Source: DAHUXT01 sp036273675
GTDB lineage: Bacteria; Chloroflexota; Ktedonobacteria; Ktedonobacterales; JADMIN01
Length of the DNA: 64,000 nt
Assembly (NCBI GenBank): GCA_036273675.1
Contig: DASUHD010000170.1
Coordinates: 1-64,000 of the forward strand
Direction of reading: 5' to 3'
Positions 59,563 to 64,000 of this stretch are shown piece after piece. Both the position numbers and the translations under genes were made by a program. How positions within the stretch are numbered: the stretch's first letter is position 1; each line of letters opens with the position of its first letter. The notes under the pieces were generated by a model. It saw only the letters and a program-made list of their open reading frames with translations. It searched no databases and was not told where the DNA came from.

Positions 59563-60639
59563 ATGCGAACCGAATTTCAGGCAGCAATCGCTCAATTGAT
59601 TCATGAAAAAGGTCTTCCACAGGATAAGGTGATGGCCGCGGTCGCCAACGCGCTGCTGGCCGCTTATCGCAAGAGCACGGGTAGTGGTGAGAATATTCGC
59701 ATTGAGGTCGAAGGTAGCGGCGACGTGAAGAGCTGGGCGTCGAAGCGTGTCGTAGCACAGGTCCAGGACCCCATGCATGAGGTGTCGCTCGCCGAGGCGC
59801 AGCAGCGCGATCCGCATGCGGCGCTTGGCCAGCAGGTGGATGTCGAGGCGCCCGAGATATTCAACAAGATTCCGGCACAGGCCGCCAAGCAGATCATCCT
59901 GCAGCGCATTCGCGAGGCCGAGCAGGAGTTTCTGTTCGAGTCCTATCAGGATCAGCTTGACGACCTGGTGATTGGCACTGTCCTGCGGCGCGATGAGGGC
60001 GGCGCCTATGTGCTGGACCTGAACAAGATCGAGGGATTGCTCGAAGCGAAAGAGCAGATTCCCGGTGAGCGCATGCGCATCGGGCAGCGGGTGCGCGTCT
60101 ATCTCTACGAGTTGAAGCGTGGCGGCGGACGTGGCGTGCAGGCGCTGGCGTCGCGGACGCACCGCAACATCATCAAGCGCCTCTTCGAGTTGGAGGTGCC
60201 TGAAATCTATGATGGACAGGTAGAGATCAAGGCTATCGCGCGCGAGCCAGGCAGCCGCTCGAAGGTCGCCGTCTGGGCGCGCCAGGAGGGTATCGATCCC
60301 ATCGGCGCGTGCGTTGGCGTTCGGGGTACGCGGATCAACAATGTCATTAACGAACTGAACGGTGAGAAGATCGACATCATTCTCTGGGATCCCGATCCGG
60401 CGAAGTTCGTGGCGAACGCGCTTAGCCCGGTGAAGCCCATCTCAGTGGAGCTGCGCGAGTCGGATCACACCGCGCTGGTGATCGTGCCAGAGCGACAGCT
60501 TTCGCTGGCGATTGGCAATCGGGGACAGAACGCGCGGCTGGCGGCGCGGCTGACAGGATGGCGTATCGATATCGTGCGCCCCGAGGAGCAGCCGACGCCC
60601 AGCAACGAGTCAACGGCGGCCGCCTCCTTCGAGGTGTAG
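59563..60639 (+). CDS. nusA: transcription termination/antitermination factor NusA
   Basis: NusA binds RNA polymerase and nascent RNA. The N-terminal polymerase-binding domain (about 1-120) begins MRTEFQAAIAQLIHEKGLP. The S1 domain (about 128-200) contains DLVIGTVLRR. Two KH domains follow, with ACVGVRGTRINNVINELNGEKIDII and LSLAIGNRGQNARLAARLTGW. There is no long acidic C-terminal extension. I start at the ATG at 59563, preceded by GAAGGGG, because the conserved region begins there; an earlier in-frame ATG at 59509 adds 18 residues. No rimP precedes it. ylxR follows after 20 nt. Confidence 0.95.
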   Translation: MRTEFQAAIAQLIHEKGLPQDKVMAAVANALLAAYRKSTGSGENIRIEVEGSGDVKSWASKRVVAQVQDPMHEVSLAEAQQRDPHAALGQQVDVEAPEIFNKIPAQAAKQIILQRIREAEQEFLFESYQDQLDDLVIGTVLRRDEGGAYVLDLNKIEGLLEAKEQIPGERMRIGQRVRVYLYELKRGGGRGVQALASRTHRNIIKRLFELEVPEIYDGQVEIKAIAREPGSRSKVAVWARQEGIDPIGACVGVRGTRINNVINELNGEKIDIILWDPDPAKFVANALSPVKPISVELRESDHTALVIVPERQLSLAIGNRGQNARLAARLTGWRIDIVRPEEQPTPSNESTAAASFEV

Positions 60640-60659
60640 GCGTCAGGAGGGTGAGAAAC

Positions 60660-61040
60660 ATGCCCGCATCGCAACCGCCGACGAAGAAGCCCAAACAGCC
60701 ACAGCGAACGCGCCACGTGCCACAGCGCACGTGTATCGTCTGCCGACAGGTGCGCCCGAAGCGCGAGTTGATCCGCGTCGTGCGCACTCCCGCTGGCCAT
60801 ATCGAGCTTGATCCCACTGGCAAGAAGTCCGGGCGGGGCGCGTACCTTTGCGCCCGGCGCTCGTGCTGGGAGCCAGCGCTCCACCAGGGGCGGCTGGAGC
60901 GCGAGTTCGAGATGGCCATTCCAGCGGAAGATCGTCCCGCGTTGGAAGCCTATCTCGACTCACTCCCGCCCGAGCCGACTCCGCCTCCGAGCATAAAGCC
61001 GACCAGGCAACGTGATAAATTGCCCACGCCTGACCAATAG
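60660..61040 (+). CDS. ylxR: YlxR/RnpM family RNA-binding protein
   Basis: This DUF448 protein carries the hallmark RTCIVCRQVRPKRELIRVV and KKSGRGAYLC near residues 20-75. In B. subtilis the homologue RnpM modulates RNase P activity. The C-terminal 40 residues are Pro/Lys-rich and variable. AGGAGG lies 9 nt before the ATG at 60660. It follows nusA after 20 nt, the standard arrangement. In most bacteria infB follows ylxR, but here the next gene is the convergent hsp20, so the operon ends early. Confidence 0.92.
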   Translation: MPASQPPTKKPKQPQRTRHVPQRTCIVCRQVRPKRELIRVVRTPAGHIELDPTGKKSGRGAYLCARRSCWEPALHQGRLEREFEMAIPAEDRPALEAYLDSLPPEPTPPPSIKPTRQRDKLPTPDQ

Positions 61041-61049
61041 ACGCAACCC

Positions 61050-61079
61050 GGCCCCCTCGCCAAGAACGGTAAGGGGGCC
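61050..61079 (+). terminator. GC-rich hairpin after ylxR
   Basis: Perfect 8-bp arms GGCCCCCT/AGGGGGCC (61050-61057, 61072-61079) with a 14-nt loop begin 9 nt after the ylxR stop, followed by a weak T-rich stretch. It is probably the end of the nusA-ylxR transcript. Confidence 0.45.
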
Positions 61080-61098
61080 AGCTTCTGTCTCTATGAAA

Positions 61099-61731
61099 TC
61101 ATGTACGCTCAGGTGTCCAGGAGGGCGGATCGCTGGCGGGGAAGGACTCCATCGACGATTTTGTCACCACATCGTCGGCGTGCTGCTGCGACTCCTCGTG
61201 CGTCGGCCCGCTCAGCTGGTCCGATGTCGAGGAGCGCTGCTGGCCAGGTGGCATCGTTGACCGCTGGCCCTTCTGCGCGCCACTCACCGGGATTTGCCTC
61301 GCCTTCGCCGTCTCCGCCTTGGGAATTTGCAGCACTAACACACCCTGCTCGAAACGCGCGGTCGCTCTATCCGCGTCGAGTGGAGCGGGAAGCGTCAGCG
61401 AGCGGTAGAACGAGCCAGAACGCCGCTCACGCAGAATCCAGTTCTCATCGTCGTCGCGGTCACCTTTACGCTCCTGTTCGCTGGTCGTCGCGCCGCGAAT
61501 CGTCAGCACATCACCCTGAACGGTAATTTGCACGTCCTCGGGCTTGATGCCCGGTAGCGAGGCCCGTATCTCGAACGCATCGCCTCGCTCGACCACATCC
61601 AGCGGCATGGCTCCGCGCATTGCCGGAAGGATAGATCCCGCGGGCCGCAAGAAACTCTCCTGAATTAGCCGCTCCATCGCATCGCGCAGGCTCATCATGT
61701 CGCGCAATGGCTCCCATCGTTCCATAGACAT
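61099..61731 (-). CDS. Hsp20 small heat-shock protein with C-terminal ESFPASDPPSW tail
   Basis: The alpha-crystallin domain (about residues 38-140) has DVVERGDAFEIRASLPGIKPEDV, ILRERRSGSFYRSLTLP and ARFEQGVLVLQIPKAE. Small heat-shock proteins form oligomers that hold unfolding proteins. Beyond the domain a hydrophilic tail of about 60 residues ends in ESFPASDPPSWTP. I have seen this short motif at the end of various small bacterial proteins, but its role is unknown. AAGGAGG lies 9 nt before the ATG at 61731; ATG 61725 is an alternative. Upstream lies a long inverted repeat. No CIRCE element (TTAGCACTC-N9-GAGTGCTAA) is present. Confidence 0.9.
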   Translation of the reverse strand: MSMERWEPLRDMMSLRDAMERLIQESFLRPAGSILPAMRGAMPLDVVERGDAFEIRASLPGIKPEDVQITVQGDVLTIRGATTSEQERKGDRDDDENWILRERRSGSFYRSLTLPAPLDADRATARFEQGVLVLQIPKAETAKARQIPVSGAQKGQRSTMPPGQQRSSTSDQLSGPTHEESQQHADDVVTKSSMESFPASDPPSWTPERT

Positions 61732-61849
61732 TCCGCCGAGCCTCCTTCTTCTGCCACGTCGGCCATTCACCGCCGACAATTCCACGTTTCAGGATAAAAC
61801 TTACCGCAAGGTTGCTGAGCAGACCCGCCAGAGCATGTGGGCCGCACAA

Positions 61850-61890
61850 AATATGCCAGCGTACCCCGCAATGGGACATGCTGGCATATT
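61850..61890 (-). terminator. long inverted repeat between PIG-L deacetylase and hsp20
   Basis: Perfect 11-bp arms AATATGCCAGC and GCTGGCATATT (61850-61860, 61880-61890) surround a 19-nt loop that can itself partly pair. Read on the minus strand the stem is followed by TTTTGTG, 46 nt after the deacetylase stop. A terminator is most likely; an operator for hsp20 is an alternative. Confidence 0.55.
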
Positions 61891-61936
61891 GATCGCGCGG
61901 CACAAAGCGGTAGACTTGCTAAGTATGTGGCGCTAG

Positions 61937-62818
61937 CTAGAGTCCGGCGAAAACGTCATCCTCCGGTGTGGAGTAGGCGCGGTCAGAGACCGGTGGCGGG
62001 GCAAGCACAGATGTTTCGCGCCCCATGAATTCACGCAGTTGCTCTGGTGTCGCCTGTGCAAACGGGCTGTCGGACGGCATCTGGGTCGCGTGCGCCCGCA
62101 TGGATTGGAGCTTTGCGGCGAACTCGGCATCGTTGAGGGTCACCACTGTGGTGATCTCCGCCTCGGGCGTTCCCATCTCTTCGAGCGGAATCGTACCCGC
62201 GTCGCCGCCGGGAACAAAGTCCTGCCCCTGCTTGCGGGCCTCCGCGGCCATCGCCAGCATGCGCTCGCGCGGGAACGCGGTGTAATACACCTTGCGGACT
62301 CGATGCGGCGCAAGTCCAGCCGCGACCTGCTCCGGGTAGTGCGCTGGATCGGATGCAGCCGCAATCGCGGCCAGTGTATAGCGGTGAATCGCCATGTGAT
62401 CGGGGTGGCCGTAACCGCCGTTCGCGGTAAACGTTGCGACAACCGCCGGACGGAAGCGGCGAATATGGGAGACGATGCGCCCAACCGCCTCATCTTCGTC
62501 GGCATTGGCAAGCTGCCCATCGATGTAATCGAGAAACGAGACGTCATGCACGCCGACAGCAGCACAAGCGGTCCGTAGCTCACCCTCGCGCACCTGGCCG
62601 AGGTTTTCGGGCGTCGCAAGCGCGGCATCGGCGATCTCGCCAACCTCGCCGCGCGTGGCGCAGACAATCGCCGCTGGATGCCCGTGCATCGTCGCCCGCG
62701 CCAGCGTACCCGCCATTCCAAACGACTCGTCATCTGGATGCGCGAATATCCCCATAATGCCAGGCAGATTGCCCGGCGCATCACTCGTCGTCATCGCGGA
62801 TTCATCCGTTCCATTCAT
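61937..62818 (-). CDS. PIG-L/LmbE family deacetylase
   Basis: This zinc-dependent N-deacetylase fold shows AHPDDESFGMAGTLA near residue 26 and a downstream HPDH, the two parts of the metal site. Relatives include MshB and BshB (mycothiol and bacillithiol biosynthesis), mycothiol-S-conjugate amidase, and GlcNAc-PI deacetylase. No partner gene of either thiol pathway is in the window, so the substrate is open. The start at 62818 lies 9 nt after the lon stop and has no clear ribosome-binding site. An ATG at 62794 is an alternative. The first 18 residues are not part of the fold. Confidence 0.88.
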   Translation of the reverse strand: MNGTDESAMTTSDAPGNLPGIMGIFAHPDDESFGMAGTLARATMHGHPAAIVCATRGEVGEIADAALATPENLGQVREGELRTACAAVGVHDVSFLDYIDGQLANADEDEAVGRIVSHIRRFRPAVVATFTANGGYGHPDHMAIHRYTLAAIAAASDPAHYPEQVAAGLAPHRVRKVYYTAFPRERMLAMAAEARKQGQDFVPGGDAGTIPLEEMGTPEAEITTVVTLNDAEFAAKLQSMRAHATQMPSDSPFAQATPEQLREFMGRETSVLAPPPVSDRAYSTPEDDVFAGL

Positions 62819-62827
62819 CGAACGATA

Positions 62828-64000
62828 TTAGTTCGTCTCGCTCAGCCCCGGAGTTGCAACCAGCCCCGGCGCATTTTGGTCGTGTGGCTCTTGCTGAGAG
62901 CGCTGATCCGGCGGTATAGGCTTCGTCCCCCGCGACCGGCCACTCTCAAGTGCAATGGACAGCACTTCGCGCGCGTCATCGACCGGATAGAAATGCATCT
63001 CGTCGCGCAGCTCCTGTGGAAGCTCTTCGAGATCGTACTCGTTCCGGTGCGGGAAAATCACCGACCGTATGCCCGCGCGATGCGCCGCCAGCACTTTTTC
63101 TTTCAGCCCGCCAATCGGCAGCACTTTGCCGCGCAGGCTGATCTCGCCTGTCATCGCTACATCTGAACGCGCGCGGCGTCCCGTCACCAGCGAGACAATC
63201 GCGGTCATCATGGTTACCCCGGCCGAAGGGCCATCTTTGGGGATCGCGCCTTCCGGGACATGGATGTGAAACGCGCGATTCTCGAAGGCCGTCGAGTCGA
63301 TACCCAGCGCCTCAGCATTCGAGCGCACGTAGGTGAGTGCGGCCATCGCCGATTCCTTCATCACATCGCCCAGCTGGCCTGTGAGCGTCAGCGTATTTTC
63401 GCGGCTGGGCATCATCGCCGCCTCGATGAAGATAATGTCTCCGCCTACGGGCGTCCAGACGAGGCCCGTCACCACGCCAGGGCGATCCAGCCGTTCCGCA
63501 GTCTCCTCGAAGAAGCGGGGGCGGCCCAACAACTCGCGCAGACTCTCGGGCGAGACCGCCACCGGGCCAGAATGCCCCTCAGCAATCTGGCGCGCCACCT
63601 TGCGGCAGACCGCGCCTAGCTCGCGCTCCAGGTTGCGCACGCCCGCCTCGCGGGTATAGCCACGGATAATGGCCGATACCGTCTCGTCAGGAATGCTCAA
63701 CTCATCAGCCTTCAGACCGTTTGCGGCGATCTGCTTCGGCAGCAAGAAGCGCCGAGCGATATGCAGCTTCTCCTCTTCCGTATAGCCACTCAGTTCCAGT
63801 ATCTCCATGCGGTCGCGGAGCGGCGCGGGGATTGGGTCGAGCGAGTTGGCTGTCGCGATGAACATCACCCTCGAGAGGTCGAACGCCAGGTCGAGATAGT
63901 TATCGCGGAAGGAGAAGTTCTGCTCCGGATCGAGCACTTCTAGCAGCGCCGAGGATGGATCGCCGCGCCAGTCGGAGGCGAGCTTATCGACCTCATCCAG
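62828..64000 (-). CDS. lon: ATP-dependent protease Lon, N-terminus beyond window edge
   Basis: The frame is open to the window end, so only the C-terminal 390 residues are seen. They contain the end of the AAA+ module (LDEVDKLASDWRGDPSSALL, FIATANSLDPIPAPLRDRME, EAGVRNLERELGAVCRK) and the complete proteolytic domain. The catalytic Ser is in PKDGPSAG and Lys in GGLKEKVLAA, 43 residues apart, as in E. coli Lon (Ser679/Lys722). A Pro/Gln-rich tail of about 25 residues ends the protein. Lon degrades misfolded and regulatory proteins. The PIG-L deacetylase follows after 9 nt. Confidence 0.96.
   Translation of the reverse strand: MDEVDKLASDWRGDPSSALLEVLDPEQNFSFRDNYLDLAFDLSRVMFIATANSLDPIPAPLRDRMEILELSGYTEEEKLHIARRFLLPKQIAANGLKADELSIPDETVSAIIRGYTREAGVRNLERELGAVCRKVARQIAEGHSGPVAVSPESLRELLGRPRFFEETAERLDRPGVVTGLVWTPVGGDIIFIEAAMMPSRENTLTLTGQLGDVMKESAMAALTYVRSNAEALGIDSTAFENRAFHIHVPEGAIPKDGPSAGVTMMTAIVSLVTGRRARSDVAMTGEISLRGKVLPIGGLKEKVLAAHRAGIRSVIFPHRNEYDLEELPQELRDEMHFYPVDDAREVLSIALESGRSRGTKPIPPDQRSQQEPHDQNAPGLVATPGLSETN

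Noticed and set aside
1..64000. tRNA, rRNA, CRISPR arrays, insertion sequences, phage or defence genes
   Set aside because: Intergenic regions were read for T-loop sequences, regular repeats, terminal inverted repeats and transposase or nuclease signatures; none was found.

Overview
The window is about 60% G+C, densely coded on both strands, and contains only chromosomal genes: no rRNA, tRNA, insertion sequence, phage gene or CRISPR array was seen. The gene content (FhaA/FhaB beside a SEDS protein, DUF3352, DUF4870, DUF4349 and DUF4031 proteins, a K+-independent proton pyrophosphatase, and the cysS-rlmB-yacP order shared with Firmicutes) suggests a free-living Gram-positive-type bacterium. 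My best guess is Chloroflexota, possibly Ktedonobacteria. This is inferred from gene families, not from a marker RNA.

Layout. 1-6.6 kb, minus strand: a phospholipase D-like protein cut by the window edge, H+-pyrophosphatase hppA behind a long, highly structured leader, a HAD phosphatase and dnaA. 6.9-9.7 kb, plus: fabG, an acyl-CoA ligase and a stand-alone RAM domain. 9.7-12.6 kb, minus: cysS-rlmB-yacP (translation and RNA quality control). 13-20.7 kb, plus: an alpha/beta hydrolase, a zinc-ribbon DUF3352 membrane protein, a coupled glycosyltransferase/glycogen-debranching pair and an internally duplicated membrane protein. 20.7-22.4 kb, minus: a nickel/cobalt permease and a Fur-family regulator. 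22.8-28.9 kb, plus: ribF-fhaA-fhaB-rodA (flavin and cell envelope) and an APC permease. 29-33 kb: an unknown protein, an orphan GAF histidine kinase and a small membrane protein. 33.1-35.1 kb: cystathionine beta-synthase and a thioredoxin-fold protein. 35.2-41.4 kb: a complete dipeptide/oligopeptide ABC importer behind a CRP-like operator.

41.4-42.4 kb, minus: apt and a DUF4031 gene. 42.6-45.1 kb, plus: RNase Y translationally coupled to a PHP phosphoesterase. 45.1-51.9 kb, minus: an HD phosphohydrolase, two proteins of unknown function, then a tightly packed set (glycosyltransferase, AlkA-type glycosylase, NUDIX, eIF2B-like). 52-54.7 kb, plus: two poorly characterised proteins. 54.7-59.1 kb, minus: a transaldolase-like aldolase, gltX, a DUF4870 protein and acyl-CoA dehydrogenase. 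59.3-61.1 kb, plus: nusA-ylxR with a terminator-like hairpin in the leader. 61.1-64 kb, minus: Hsp20, a PIG-L deacetylase and lon (cut by the window edge).

Most genes are housekeeping. The less ordinary signals are the hppA leader, whose complementary segments nest into a four-way junction; a cysteinyl-tRNA synthetase with a rewritten KMSKS loop; a RibF whose FAD-synthetase half looks degenerate; the promoter-hairpin-nusA arrangement lacking rimP and infB; the overlapping NUDIX/eIF2B-like pair; and a widespread-looking but unassigned membrane protein with a two-fold internal repeat.
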